DNA of 64,000 nucleotides from JANQOH01 sp965214495 (GCA_965214495.1 OZ243958.1:2108001-2172000); one strand, 5' to 3'; positions 7,807 to 16,084 are shown, numbered from the stretch's first letter. A program made the numbers and translations. The notes: generated from the sequence alone by a model not told the origin.

Positions 7807-9728
7807 GACGGCGCCGCCGCGCGCCCGAAGTCGCAGATTTCCGCCAGGAAGCGGGCGACGAATGCGCCGTCGAGACGAAACGTCTCGCCCGCGCCGGGCA
7901 AATCGTCGCCGCGTTGCGTGGTACAGGCGGCAAGCAGTCCGTTCACGGCGGCTTCGGCGCGCACCTGTTCGTCCCCCGTCCTCGGCGGCGCGCCCTTGAC
8001 GTGCTCGGCCAGGACGACCGCGTGCCGCTCGTCCGCGTCGAGACCGCCTATCAGATCTTCGTAGCGCCGCCGCAGGTTGTACAGGAAGCTCGCAGGATAA
8101 CTCTGCGCCCGAAGCGCCGCGATTGCCTCCGGCGCGCGTCCGAAACGTGCGACCCAACGGTGGTTGACGCCGCCGGGCAGTATAACGGCGAGCGCCAGAG
8201 AGTCGCGTCCGTTTCCGTCCTTGGCCGTCCCGTCGAGTTCTTCGCGAGCCAACGCCAGCACTTCGCGCAGCGGATTGCGATAATGCGCGAAGACGACAGC
8301 GCACGATGCGGTAGCGGATGCGCCCTCTTCTCTCGCGTCCTCGAAAGCCAGACCCGCAAACGCGCTGCCATAGGCCCGCCGCAACGCGGTCGCGCAACCG
8401 ATCGCCCGATCGACGGGCAGCATCGCCAAAACGTCGTCGCCGCCGGCATAAACCGTCGAGCCGTCATTGTCGCGGACGATATCAGGGACGCGGCTGACGA
8501 ACGCCGCCAGTGCCCCGGAAATCCGTTCTTCGCCGCTTTCGCGCAACAACTTGCCGAGTCGATCACCGTCCATCGACAACAGAGCATAGAACGGCCGCGC
8601 AGCGCCGACCACCTTGCCGAGCTCTCGCAGAGCGCTCGACAACCGCGCGCGAAGCGCCGCGTCCGGACCGTCTTCGGCGTCAGCCTCGCCGAGCGGTCGT
8701 GCGTCGTCGCTCAAGGGCGTCGCGCGTGGATTCGCCAGCGCCGGTTCGAGAAACAGGTTGCCGTCCAGATCCGCAGCGGCGCCGAGCGGGGAGAGCCCGG
8801 GCAGCCGCGCCGTGCGCTCGCCGCTCAGTTTGCCGAAGATCGCTGGGCCCACGGCGTCGCGGACGGATTCAACATATTCTTGAAGTTTCGTGCGGCGCTC
8901 GGGGTCGGCGGCGACGTGGGCAAGCCAGGGCGCCGCCGCCATATAGGCGGTCGAGGGCCAGTTCGCGGCGCCGATGTTCCAACCGACAGTCGTCTCCAGT
9001 TCCGTCGGTTCGAGCTTGGGAAACAGGCGCTTGACCAGTGCGACTGCGCACAGACGCTCGTCATCGCGAAGATCGAGTCGCCCGGTCCGGCGCCGGACGT
9101 CGCCCCAGAAAGCGTCCTGCGCCGGTCGCTCGCGGCTGCGGACGAAACCCGACAGTTCCTGCCGATCGCCCATCGTCGTGCAATGGTCTCCGCCTTCTTC
9201 GGGCGGCCAGTGGGAACGCCAGTTCTTGCGCCGATCGAGCCAGGCGGAGTCACTCCCGTCGCCGGGGTCGGCGTCCATCACCCACTGGATGTCCCAGAAT
9301 TCCTCGATCTGGCGGTCCCAGATCGCGCGGGTGTCGCGCCCGCCGCCGGCTGCATCGGCGACGAAGCGCCGCCACACGCACTCCGCCAGTTCACGCCACT
9401 TCCGCCGTGTCTCCTCCGCGGCAGCTTCGGGATCGAACGCCCCCGGAACCGACGCCTTGAAGCGGTTAGGCAGGCTGCCGATACGCGGCGATTCTTCCCT
9501 GGGCAGCGGCCGCCCGAGAACCGCGGCCAACATCGGATTCTCCGGCTCTCGTTCCGTTCCGACCACCGGGAAGAGAATCCGACTGTCCTGGCGCAGCGTG
9601 GCGGCCATCAGCTGCCCCGCCAGCCATGACAGCAGAAACGACCCGGCCCACAAGTCACGCGTGCGCCGCGCCTGCGCGACGAAGCCCTGCACCGGCCCGA
9701 TCGAGACGTGCAGGAGGCGGTCAGCCAT
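7803..9728 (-). CDS. cmr2: Type III-B Cas10 subunit Cmr2 (cyclic oligoadenylate synthase)
   Basis: A 641-residue Cas10/Cmr2. It starts directly with the Cmr2 core (LHVSIGPVQGFVAQARRTRDLW), without an N-terminal HD nuclease domain, so it probably does not degrade DNA itself. The Palm domain has YAGGDDVLAML at about residues 427-437. The intact GGDD points to active cyclic oligoadenylate synthesis, matching the CARF effector at the end of the operon. It overlaps cmr1 by 8 bases and cmr3 by 4. Confidence 0.92.
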   Translation of the reverse strand: MADRLLHVSIGPVQGFVAQARRTRDLWAGSFLLSWLAGQLMAATLRQDSRILFPVVGTEREPENPMLAAVLGRPLPREESPRIGSLPNRFKASVPGAFDPEAAAEETRRKWRELAECVWRRFVADAAGGGRDTRAIWDRQIEEFWDIQWVMDADPGDGSDSAWLDRRKNWRSHWPPEEGGDHCTTMGDRQELSGFVRSRERPAQDAFWGDVRRRTGRLDLRDDERLCAVALVKRLFPKLEPTELETTVGWNIGAANWPSTAYMAAAPWLAHVAADPERRTKLQEYVESVRDAVGPAIFGKLSGERTARLPGLSPLGAAADLDGNLFLEPALANPRATPLSDDARPLGEADAEDGPDAALRARLSSALRELGKVVGAARPFYALLSMDGDRLGKLLRESGEERISGALAAFVSRVPDIVRDNDGSTVYAGGDDVLAMLPVDRAIGCATALRRAYGSAFAGLAFEDAREEGASATASCAVVFAHYRNPLREVLALAREELDGTAKDGNGRDSLALAVILPGGVNHRWVARFGRAPEAIAALRAQSYPASFLYNLRRRYEDLIGGLDADERHAVVLAEHVKGAPPRTGDEQVRAEAAVNGLLAACTTQRGDDLPGAGETFRLDGAFVARFLAEICDFGRAAAPS

Positions 9729-10854
9729 CGGGCCAAAGCCGGCGTTTGCGGTTTTCGTCCAGAAACGTCGTTAACACGCTCCAGTCCGGCCTGGCGGGAA
9801 CGACCTTGCCGCGCGCCTTGATCTTCTCGCCTTCGGGCAGAAAACGCGACCGCAGCAACAGCGCAACACCCGTATACCGGGCGCCGATTTCGTGGACATG
9901 AAAGAAAAGAGGGCTCGCGCGCCGGTTGTGCGATTCGGGTTCGACCTTCGTTTGTTTTCCGTAGTTGTGCGGCAGCCCGAACACTGTCCGCCGCGGATGA
10001 AAGTCGTCGCCTGTCTTCTCGCCCTTCATCCAGGCATGGTCGTCGGGGAAACGACATTTGGATTGTTCGCCGTCGAGAATCTTGCCCTTTCGGCCCCAGC
10101 TTCGGTAGCGCACCATCGTCTTGCCGTATTCGTCGAGAACCTTCGTGGACGCGCCGATGTTCTCGAACATCAGATCGACCCGGGCGCCTGCCGAGAACGC
10201 GCTGATCTCCGGCTCGCGGTCGGCTGTCTTCGTGCTGCTCAACAGGGAACTCAAGTGATTGCGGTACGTTTCGATATCCTGGGGCGGCTGCCAGCCGACG
10301 ATACCGTCGCCTTCGAGGGCGGTCAGGACGAGACTGCCGTAGCCCTTGCGGGACCGAGCGCCCACCCCGCCGACCAAGCCGAAAAGCCGCAGCGCGGGTT
10401 CGACTTCGTTCAACGTCTCCGCGTCTCGCGCGGCAATCCGCAAGGAGAACTCGAAGGGCGCTTCGAGGCAAGGGCGGATCAACTGCCCCGGCCTGGTGCC
10501 TTTTTTCTTGCTCTCAAAGGCTTCCATAACCCCATAACCGAGATAGCGGGCGCCGGGGCCGACGGACAGAACCTCATCCTTTTCCACGATCCTGGGCATA
10601 GTCTTCATGTCGAGCCGCATCGCGACTCGGCTCTGCCCGGCATCACTGGAGCCGAACAATGCGTGCTCTCGCCGCCTCATGCGCGCGATGGCGCCCGTGG
10701 CATCCTCCTTGTCGGCGCGACGAGCCCACGCGAGCGCGCGCCACCAGAATCGCAGCGCACCCTTGACCGAGGGCGCCCGTATTTCGGCATCGTCCTCGCC
10801 CGAACCGGCGAAGCACGGCGTCACGATCTTGAAATGGGCTTCAACGTGTTTCAT
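9721..10854 (-). CDS. cmr1: Type III-B RAMP protein Cmr1
   Basis: A 377-residue RAMP protein, first gene of the operon. The N-terminus holds the Cmr1 signature PCFAGSG...IRAPSVKGALRFWWRAL (residues ~13-42), and GLVGGVGARSRKGYGSL is the glycine-rich RAMP loop near 155-172. Cmr1 sits at the 3' end of the crRNA in the complex. The operon promoter must lie in the ~150 bases before the insertion-sequence end at 11001, but no clear -35/-10 pair stands out. Confidence 0.9.
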   Translation of the reverse strand: MKHVEAHFKIVTPCFAGSGEDDAEIRAPSVKGALRFWWRALAWARRADKEDATGAIARMRRREHALFGSSDAGQSRVAMRLDMKTMPRIVEKDEVLSVGPGARYLGYGVMEAFESKKKGTRPGQLIRPCLEAPFEFSLRIAARDAETLNEVEPALRLFGLVGGVGARSRKGYGSLVLTALEGDGIVGWQPPQDIETYRNHLSSLLSSTKTADREPEISAFSAGARVDLMFENIGASTKVLDEYGKTMVRYRSWGRKGKILDGEQSKCRFPDDHAWMKGEKTGDDFHPRRTVFGLPHNYGKQTKVEPESHNRRASPLFFHVHEIGARYTGVALLLRSRFLPEGEKIKARGKVVPARPDWSVLTTFLDENRKRRLWPDG

Positions 10855-11034
10855 CTGGCGTTTCGGCCAAGTGCATCATGGAAGCCGATGGCGACCAATG
10901 GGCCTTGCGTACTCTCTGTTCTCCGACAAGGCAACCCGGCTTGGCCGAGTAGGCCGCCGATCACCGCCGCCGGCCACACGGCTTGTCGTGGCAATGCACG
11001 GTAAGCTTCCAGCCGTGCTGCCCGGCGCGATCAG

Positions 11035-11745
11035 GCGCCCGGTTTTGCGACTGCGGCGGTGGATCGGTTCCACGGCAGCAATTCGTCGATACGATCGATC
11101 TTGTCGTCGGGGATGCGATCGAGGGTTTCGGTGAGCCAAGCCTGCGGGGCGGCGCCGTTGAGTCTGGCGGTTTCGATCAGGGTGCAGGCGATGGCGGTAG
11201 CCCTGCCGCCGCCGGTCGAACCCATGAAGAGATAGTTCTTCCTGCCCAGGGCGATGGGCGTCATGGCGCGTTCGGCAGGGTTGTCGTCGATCTCCAGGAA
11301 ACGGTGCTCGATACAGGGCCGCAGGCGCTTCGGACGGGTCGGCGCGTAGCGGATCGCCGCCAGCGAGGTCTTGGCGGAGAGCTTCGGCAACTGCGTCTGC
11401 AACCAACGCTCCAGCGCGTCGAGGCGCGGTGCGGCCCGGGCCCGGCGGATCGCGCCCGGCGGTCGGGCGGTTGCCCGCGGGCGTCCCTCGCGATGGCGTA
11501 GAACACAGCGATCCGTTCCAGGGCCTCGGCCGCAATCGCCGATGTCCGGGCGGCAGGGACATCGAAGAACTTGCGCCGCACATGCGCCAGACAGGCGACC
11601 TCAGCCACCGGACCGGCACGCGCCGGCGCGCCGAAGCCGGCATAGCCGTCGCTGTGCATCCAGCCGTTAAAGCCTTCGGATGCGCCGCCCTTGCGGTCGC
11701 TCGAGAAGCGATACCGAGCCGCTGGCGGCCCCGGGCGAATCGCCT
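11035..11745 (-). pseudogene. IS66-family transposase TnpC, broken (left copy)
   Basis: Minus-strand translation gives, in order, FSSDRKGGASEGFNGWMHSDGYAGFG and ACLAHVRRKFFDVPA (DDE domain) in one frame. After a frameshift near 11.4 kb it gives LEIDDNPAERAMTPIALGRKNYLF and LDRIPDDKIDRIDELLPWN in another. These are the middle and C-terminal parts of IS66 TnpC. The N-terminal zinc-finger and helix-turn-helix region is missing, replaced by the vapC gene. Truncation plus frameshift make it non-functional. Confidence 0.82.
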
Positions 11746-11749
11746 ATCG

Positions 11750-12166
11750 TCAGTTCCTGTCCAGGCTCTCGATCCGGTCGCTCCACCGCGAGCGACGAAC
11801 CCGCTCGACAAACGCGCGATCGGCCGTGACGAGCCGGGTCTCTTCGTCCTGGGCAAGCGCGAGGTACTGGCAGTCGTAAACCGGGTGCTCCAGAACACAT
11901 GCCATCTCGAAAGCCGCCTCGCGCAACCGCGTCGACGGGACCAGCGATTCGAACCATCGAGGCAGGGCCTTGAGGAAAGCCCTCGCCTGGGCTTGCGGGA
12001 CCGTCTTCGCCAGCACCCTCCGCCAGGCCGCGTTCGCACATTCCACGAGAATCATGTCGGGTGCGGAAAAGACCGCCTCCGATTCCGCCAAGGCGCGCGC
12101 CTCGGACGACAGGTTCTCCTCGAAAAACCATTTGCACGCAACGCTTGCGTCGATCACCAGCGTCAT
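11750..12166 (-). CDS. VapC-type PIN-domain toxin (left copy)
   Basis: A 138-residue PIN-domain protein starting at ATG 12166, overlapping the antitoxin stop (ATGA). Acidic residues are in place: VIDASVACKWF (Asp near 6), ILVECANAAW (Glu near 43), HPVYDCQYLALA (Asp near 98) and LVTADRAF (Asp near 117). PIN toxins of the VapC family cut RNA, often initiator tRNA or rRNA; the target here is unknown. It carries on to the edge of the broken transposase. Confidence 0.85.
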   Translation of the reverse strand: MTLVIDASVACKWFFEENLSSEARALAESEAVFSAPDMILVECANAAWRRVLAKTVPQAQARAFLKALPRWFESLVPSTRLREAAFEMACVLEHPVYDCQYLALAQDEETRLVTADRAFVERVRRSRWSDRIESLDRN

Positions 12167-12675
12167 CGATCGTCGCGGTCCCGGCGCAGAAGCGACACAC
12201 TGTCCTCCAGAGGACCGGCGGTCATGGCCCGGATGCGATCGGCCTCGGCAACCAACTCCGCCCGCCCGGGGCGCGCAGCCTGCGTCAGAATCGTTCTCAG
12301 CATCCGTTCCAGAGAGCAGCCTCGCCGCTTCGCCTTCCATTTCAGCGCCGCGACCGTTTCCGCATCCAGATTGCGCACGATCACCTGCGAACGCGCACCC
12401 TCCAAGGAGCGCTCCGCAGGACGCCGGACGAGGCGGTCGTCCCGTGAGAAACAGACCCGTTTCTCTTCCAGAGAGAACCGTTCGACCTTCCAGCCTGCCC
12501 GCATCCAGCTACGCGCCTGCGTATGAGTCTCATCGTTCCCCCACCACGACCCATATCTCCTCGCGCTCGCGGGCAGAGAGTCGCCGAGGATGTCTTCGAC
12601 CCCGAAAAATGTCAGCGCGCAGGAGTCGTCGGCCTGTTCCGACAAGTGTGTTTCCAGAGGATCGTATTTGCCCAT
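12163..12675 (-). CDS. Fused DUF7662 - ribbon-helix-helix antitoxin for VapC (left copy)
   Basis: A 170-residue two-domain protein. Start ATG 12675 has GGGAGG eight bases upstream. Residues 1-~80 (MGKYDPLETHL, ILGDSLPASARRYGSWWGN, HTQARSWMRAGW) match the small DUF7662 domain usually found alone or with restriction-like proteins. Residues ~95-170 (SQVIVRNLDAETVAALKWKAKRRGCSLERML) are a FitA/VapB-like DNA-binding antitoxin. The stop overlaps vapC. The fusion is unusual: the extra domain may add ligand or DNA sensing to the antitoxin. It is not a frameshift artefact, since one frame runs through both parts. Confidence 0.78.
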   Translation of the reverse strand: MGKYDPLETHLSEQADDSCALTFFGVEDILGDSLPASARRYGSWWGNDETHTQARSWMRAGWKVERFSLEEKRVCFSRDDRLVRRPAERSLEGARSQVIVRNLDAETVAALKWKAKRRGCSLERMLRTILTQAARPGRAELVAEADRIRAMTAGPLEDSVSLLRRDRDDR

Positions 12676-12718
12676 GACGGACCTCCCAGCACAGAACGAT
12701 AACGACATGCTATCATAT

Positions 12719-12731
12719 CCCCCCCCCCCCC
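12719..12731 (-). promoter_or_regulatory. 13-base G run inside the antitoxin-toxin promoter region (left copy)
   Basis: On the minus strand TTGACG (-35-like) is followed by GCCGCGAAA, 13 G, A, then TATGAT (-10-like), about 35 bases before the antitoxin start. The present spacing is 23 bases; loss of six G would give the optimal 17. Such a tract is prone to slippage and could switch expression. Confidence 0.35.
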
Positions 12732-12811
12732 TTTCGCGGCCGTCAACAAGCCGGCGCCGTCGATCCGGCGCTTCTCGTCCGCCGACCGGAACCGGCGTTT
12801 CCGACACGGCA

Positions 12812-12934
12812 CCGCACTGCCTCCTCCGATAGTGTCCACTAACCGATGGTGGACACCATCGGCCTTCCGAACATCACCGTCGGAAACTGACGCATGACAC
12901 AGAACCGATACAAGCGCTGCCACGCCGGGCGCCT
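12812..12934. repeat. ~123-bp internal repeat, copy A (left)
   Basis: Nearly identical to 14492-14614, differing at a handful of bases. It contains the hairpin CCGATGGTG...CACCATCGG and ends in a degenerate IS66 terminal sequence. It is probably the left end of a second IS66 copy that was truncated. Confidence 0.7.
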
Positions 12935-12938
12935 ACTG

Positions 12939-13163
12939 CGTATCCATGATCCGGGTCACAGCTTCGCGTTTCGCGCGCCGGCGCTCGGCGAGAGCTCGCC
13001 CATGATCTGAAAATTGCTCTACCACACCCAGGTGCAGACCACGGCCCGCTACGCCCCCCTCACCTGCGACACGGTCAAGGTGTCGGTCGCGCGCATCGGC
13101 GACAGCATCGAGCGGTATCCGGAGACGAAGGAGGACGATAGCAACGAGGCGACAGCCCGATAA
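12939..13163 (+). pseudogene. Fossil C-terminus of a tyrosine integrase (left copy)
   Basis: Reading frame 12939-13163 translates to RIHDPGHSFAF...SSPMI, an in-frame TGA, then KLLYHTQVQTTARYAPL...VARIGDSIE before TAA. This aligns along its length with the end of the intact integrase at 14894-16048 (RIHDLRHSFAS...GLPMIGKLLGHTQVQTTARYAHL). The catalytic RHxxR and Tyr region can still be recognised, but the internal stop and substitutions show decay. It marks an older integrase related to the current one. Confidence 0.8.
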
Positions 13164-13175
13164 TGCCGAGGCGCT

Positions 13176-13475
13176 TCACGATATCGTCAAAGCATCTACG
13201 TCGCGGCCGCCGTAAAGAATTCTGAGGAACGCCACAGTGTCCGCGCTCACGTGAAAAGCGATGGTCACCCGCCGTTCGAAACCGACGATCCGCAGGCCGG
13301 GAAACAAGTCGTCCCGCCGCGTGCCCCGCTCTGGAAATTCCGCAAAACCCTGGCAATAGGTCTCGATGCGTTCGACATAGGCCAAGGCCCGACCGGCGCC
13401 CCCGCGCTCGGCGATGAACAGGTACAGATCCTCGATATCGTCGCGGGCTTCGGGCGCGAAGACGACCTTATGCAC
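13176..13475 (-). CDS. ParE/RelE-superfamily toxin (left copy)
   Basis: A ~99-residue RelE/ParE-fold protein: VHKVVFAPEARDDIEDLYLFIAE at the N-terminus, FPERGTRRDDLFPGLRI in the middle, and a terminal strand VAFLRILYGGRD. GTG at 13475 is taken as start because family similarity begins there; another in-frame GTG lies at 13496. It overlaps the parD stop by 8 bases. ParE toxins usually poison DNA gyrase; the target here is not testable from sequence. Confidence 0.82.
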   Translation of the reverse strand: MHKVVFAPEARDDIEDLYLFIAERGGAGRALAYVERIETYCQGFAEFPERGTRRDDLFPGLRIVGFERRVTIAFHVSADTVAFLRILYGGRDVDALTIS

Positions 13476-13758
13476 GGCGCCCGGGGTTCTTCGCACGCGC
13501 GGCGTGGAGGTCCCGGATTTCGCCGAAGACCCGGTCGGCGGAGATTGCTCGTCCGGGATCGGACTCCATTGCAGTTGCGACGGGCACGACCTCTTCGCGC
13601 AGCCAGCGCTCGACGGCGGCGTCGCGTTCCTGCAAGGCCCGCAGGCCCGCGCGTATCACCTCGCTGCTCGTGGCATAGGCGCCGGAGGCCACGAGGCTAT
13701 CGATATATCTCGCCTGTTCGCCGGGCAGGCTGAATGTCCGTCTATGGGAAGCCGCCAT
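13468..13758 (-). CDS. ParD-type antitoxin (left copy)
   Basis: A 96-residue protein starting at ATG 13758. The N-terminus RRTFSLPGEQARYIDSLVASGAYATSSEVIRAGLRAL is a CopG/ParD ribbon-helix-helix DNA-binding domain; the C-terminal half would wrap the ParE toxin. It is coupled to parE. A 17-bp palindrome 36 bases upstream (13794-13810) is a good autoregulatory operator candidate. Confidence 0.85.
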   Translation of the reverse strand: MAASHRRTFSLPGEQARYIDSLVASGAYATSSEVIRAGLRALQERDAAVERWLREEVVPVATAMESDPGRAISADRVFGEIRDLHAARAKNPGRRA

Positions 13759-13793
13759 CGTCAAACCTTCGAGTGAGATGATCTTCTCTCATT

Positions 13794-13810
13794 GTATGAT
13801 CGTTTCATAC
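13794..13810. promoter_or_regulatory. Palindromic operator candidate before parDE (left copy)
   Basis: GTATGA-N5-TCATAC, a perfect 6-bp inverted repeat, 36 bases upstream of the parD start. The position and symmetry fit binding by a dimeric ribbon-helix-helix antitoxin. Confidence 0.45.
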
Positions 13811-14010
13811 TCGATTCCAGGGCCGCACGACTCCCGCCACGATTGCCGGTGAGTGCCCGTTGGCGGGCGGATTGCCGTCGGATCGTCAGGAATGTCGACA
13901 CCGCTCCGCGTGGGCCGGCATGGACGGTGACCCATTCCCGGCCGCCGGCTCATCAACTTGGAAGAGTTGCCGTCGGCGGCGCCGACCGCGTGCGGCAACC
14001 GGGAAACCGA

Positions 14011-14218
14011 GCGCGGCGGCGAGCGGGCGGCGGTGATCTACACCCTCATCGGCACTGCGAAGCTGAACGATGTCGACCCGCCGGCCTGGCTCGCCGGCGT
14101 CCTCGATCGCATCGCCGAGACGCCGCAGACCCGGCTGCACGAGCTCTTCCCTTGGCACTGGAAGCCGAACGGAAACAGGACCTGGCCGCATAACCCGCAG
14201 CCCACCCCGGATGCTTAC
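14011..14218 (+). pseudogene. IS66 transposase C-terminal remnant with its terminal repeat (left copy)
   Basis: Plus-strand translation reads ERAAVIYTLIGTAKLND, then VLDRIAETPQTRLHELFPWHW: the IS66 TnpC tail in the opposite orientation to the main remnant. It is followed by an IS66-type end at 14195-14218 (minus strand GTAAGCATCCGGGGTGGGC). A different IS66 element therefore contributed to this cluster. Confidence 0.72.
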
Positions 14219-14375
14219 CGAACACCTGTCCCGCGTGAACACCCTGGCACCGTCGCGACGATGGTGACGCAGCGAACCCAGCCGGACTACATTCGGACCG
14301 ATTGCTGGAGTGGAACCGGTGCACTACCACAGAGGCAAACCAAGCGCATGATCGCTCCCGACAACATGGCCAGAT

Positions 14376-14498
14376 GCTTACGATCAGGCTGGCGTTGACA
14401 TCGTAGCGCCGCCCCACCTGCGACACCGATACGCCCGGCGCAAAGCTCTGCGCCACCATCCGCCGACCAGAACCGACGTACACGACGTGGCGCCGCAC
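14376..14498 (-). pseudogene. IS66 tnpA remnant (left copy)
   Basis: Minus-strand translation has RRMVAQSFAPGVSVSQVGRRYDVNAS, the helix-turn-helix part of the IS66 accessory protein TnpA. It lies ~120 bases inside the terminal repeat at 14618, the normal place for tnpA. The frame then loses similarity, so the gene is broken. Confidence 0.65.
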
Positions 14499-14641
14499 TG
14501 CCTCCCCCGATAGTGTCCACTAACCGATGGTGGACACCATCGGCCTTCCGAACATCACCGGCGGAAACTGACGCCTGACATAGAACCGATACAAGGGCTG
14601 CCACGCCGGACGCTTACAAAGAAGCCACGACCCGCGGACGA

Positions 14642-14675
14642 GAAAAAACCCCGCCGTCTTGCCGAGATAACGGGG
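14642..14675 (-). terminator. Copied rRNA/tRNA operon terminator (left copy)
   Basis: On the minus strand CCCCG...CGGGG followed by six T. It is the duplicate of the terminator behind the initiator tRNA at 36961-36994; no transcript is expected to reach it here. Confidence 0.55.
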
Positions 14676-14680
14676 ATCTG

Positions 14681-14725
14681 TGGTTGCGGGGGCAGGATTC
14701 GAACCTGCGACCTTCAGGTTATGAG
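14681..14725. other. attL: copied 3' end of initiator tRNA
   Basis: 45 bases identical to the 3' portion of tRNA-fMet at 37000-37044 (from the CCA end through the TpsiC arm to the anticodon loop). After 14725 the sequence departs from the tRNA. It lies 168 bases before the integrase start, the usual geometry for a tRNA-targeting integrase. Confidence 0.88.
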
Positions 14726-14893
14726 TTTGGTTGTTATTTGATGACACATGTGCGCCTGGATACGATAAAGTGCTATAAAACAGTAGGTTACGTCCACTTC
14801 CCTGCACCTGGGGGCACGCTCCGATGCGCCTTGACTTGCTCTACTAAGGTACCTATAAGGTGCCTTGGATCGGATTGCAAGAGACGAGTGGCT

Positions 14894-16048
14894 ATGGCCA
14901 GGATCACCAAGCGGACCGTCGATGCCCTGAAGGCCGAGGTGCGCGAGCGCGTGGTCTGGGACGACGACCTCAAGGGCTTCGGGATGCGCGTTCACCCCAC
15001 CGGGCGCAAGGTCTATATCGTCAAGACCCGCTACCGCGGCCGGCCCATCAAGGTGACCATCGGACCGCACGGGACCGTCACGCCGGCGGAGGCGCGGACG
15101 CGGGCCGCCGAGATCATGTCCGACGCCAGGGCCGGCAAGGACCCGGCGGGGTGGAACGGGCGGAATGCCAACGCGCCCACCATGCGCGAACTCGGGAAAC
15201 GGTTCCTCGATGAATACGCCCGCTCCCATTGCAAGCCGAGCACGCAGGCCGAGTACCGCCGCTCGGTCGAGCTGTTCATCGATCCCCGGATCGGCAAGCG
15301 TCTGGTCCCGGACATCCAGCGGAGCGACATCGCGGCCCTTCACCACGACATGCGGGAGACGCCCTATCAGGCCAACCGGACGCTCGGGGTGCTCTCGAAG
15401 ATCTTCAATCTGGCGGAGCTATGGGGCTTGCGGCCGGACGGCTCGAACCCGTGCCGGCACGTGAAGCGGTTCCGGGAGGAGCGGCGCGAGCGCTTCCTGT
15501 CGGACGAGGAGTACCGACGGCTTGGAGACGCCCTGAAGGAGATCGAGCAAGACGGCTCGGAGACGCCGGTGGCGATCGCAGCCGTCCGCCTCTTGATGCT
15601 GACCGGGTGCCGGCTCTCGGAAATCCAGAAGCTGCGCTGGGAGCATGTCGATCCCGAGGCGGGTGAACTGCGGTTGCCGGATACCAAGACCGACGCCAAG
15701 GTCGTGTATCTTGGAGGGCCGGCGATCGCGGTCCTGCGCGGCATTGACCGCAGCGACGGCAACCCCTGGGTGATCGCGGGGCGCAAGCCCGACAGTCACT
15801 TGACCGACCTGCAACATCCCTGGCGACGCATCCGGGCGCGCGCCGGGCTCGACGACGTGCGTATCCACGACCTGCGCCACAGCTTTGCCAGCGGCGGCCT
15901 GCTGGTCGGCGAGGGCCTGCCGATGATTGGGAAATTGCTCGGGCACACGCAGGTTCAGACCACCGCGCGCTACGCCCACCTCGCCAACGATCCCGTCAAG
16001 TCCGCCGCCAATCGCATCGCCGGCAGGATCGCCGAGGTCGCGGGGTGA
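14894..16048 (+). CDS. int: Tyrosine site-specific integrase of the island
   Basis: A 384-residue P4-like phage integrase. The N-terminal arm-type DNA-binding domain (VVWDDDLKGFGMRVHPTG, residues ~16-33) is followed by a SAM-like core-binding domain (~95-185) and the catalytic domain. Catalytic residues seen: Arg in TGCRLSEIQ (~239), Lys in DTKTDAK, HDLRH (~325-329), LLGHTQ (~349) and Tyr in ARYAH (~360). ATG 14894 was chosen because the family starts MARITKRTVD. It adjoins attL and probably recombines the tRNA-fMet 3' end. Confidence 0.93.
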   Translation: MARITKRTVDALKAEVRERVVWDDDLKGFGMRVHPTGRKVYIVKTRYRGRPIKVTIGPHGTVTPAEARTRAAEIMSDARAGKDPAGWNGRNANAPTMRELGKRFLDEYARSHCKPSTQAEYRRSVELFIDPRIGKRLVPDIQRSDIAALHHDMRETPYQANRTLGVLSKIFNLAELWGLRPDGSNPCRHVKRFREERRERFLSDEEYRRLGDALKEIEQDGSETPVAIAAVRLLMLTGCRLSEIQKLRWEHVDPEAGELRLPDTKTDAKVVYLGGPAIAVLRGIDRSDGNPWVIAGRKPDSHLTDLQHPWRRIRARAGLDDVRIHDLRHSFASGGLLVGEGLPMIGKLLGHTQVQTTARYAHLANDPVKSAANRIAGRIAEVAG

Positions 16049-16084
16049 AGGTCCCGCAAGCTCGACCTTTACGGCTGAGCTGTC

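Larger units (their letters stand above)
11001..14618 (-). mobile_element. Degenerate IS66-family element carrying toxin-antitoxin cargo (left copy)
   Basis: The left boundary at 11001 begins GTAAGCTTCC...GTGCTGCCC on the plus strand. The right boundary at 14618, read on the minus strand, begins GTAAGCGTCC...GTGGCAGCCC. These are IS66-type terminal inverted repeats (GTAAGC start) and match each other imperfectly. Inside, in minus orientation, the order is tnpA remnant, cargo, then tnpC C-terminal half. A second IS66 end in plus orientation lies at 14195-14218. Length is about 3.6 kb rather than the usual ~2.5 kb. I see no matching 8-bp target duplication. The transposase is broken, so the element is not autonomous. 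Confidence 0.6.
11035..14725. repeat. 3,691-bp long direct repeat, left copy
   Basis: Every stretch compared is identical to 33354-37044 (offset 22,319), including the length of a 13-base C run, and all predicted reading frames match. Identity begins at the shared GCGCCCG and ends exactly where the copied tRNA 3' end stops. The left copy keeps the IS66 terminal repeat just outside (11001); the right copy does not. Confidence 0.93.

Noticed and set aside
11429..12526. 365-codon plus-strand frame in the long repeat
   Set aside because: Antisense to the transposase remnant, vapC and its antitoxin, all of which have family motifs on the minus strand.
11001..14618. A functional composite transposon carrying the toxin-antitoxin genes
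   Set aside because: The transposase is truncated and frameshifted, TnpB is not recognised and no target duplication is seen; kept only as a degenerate IS66 derivative.
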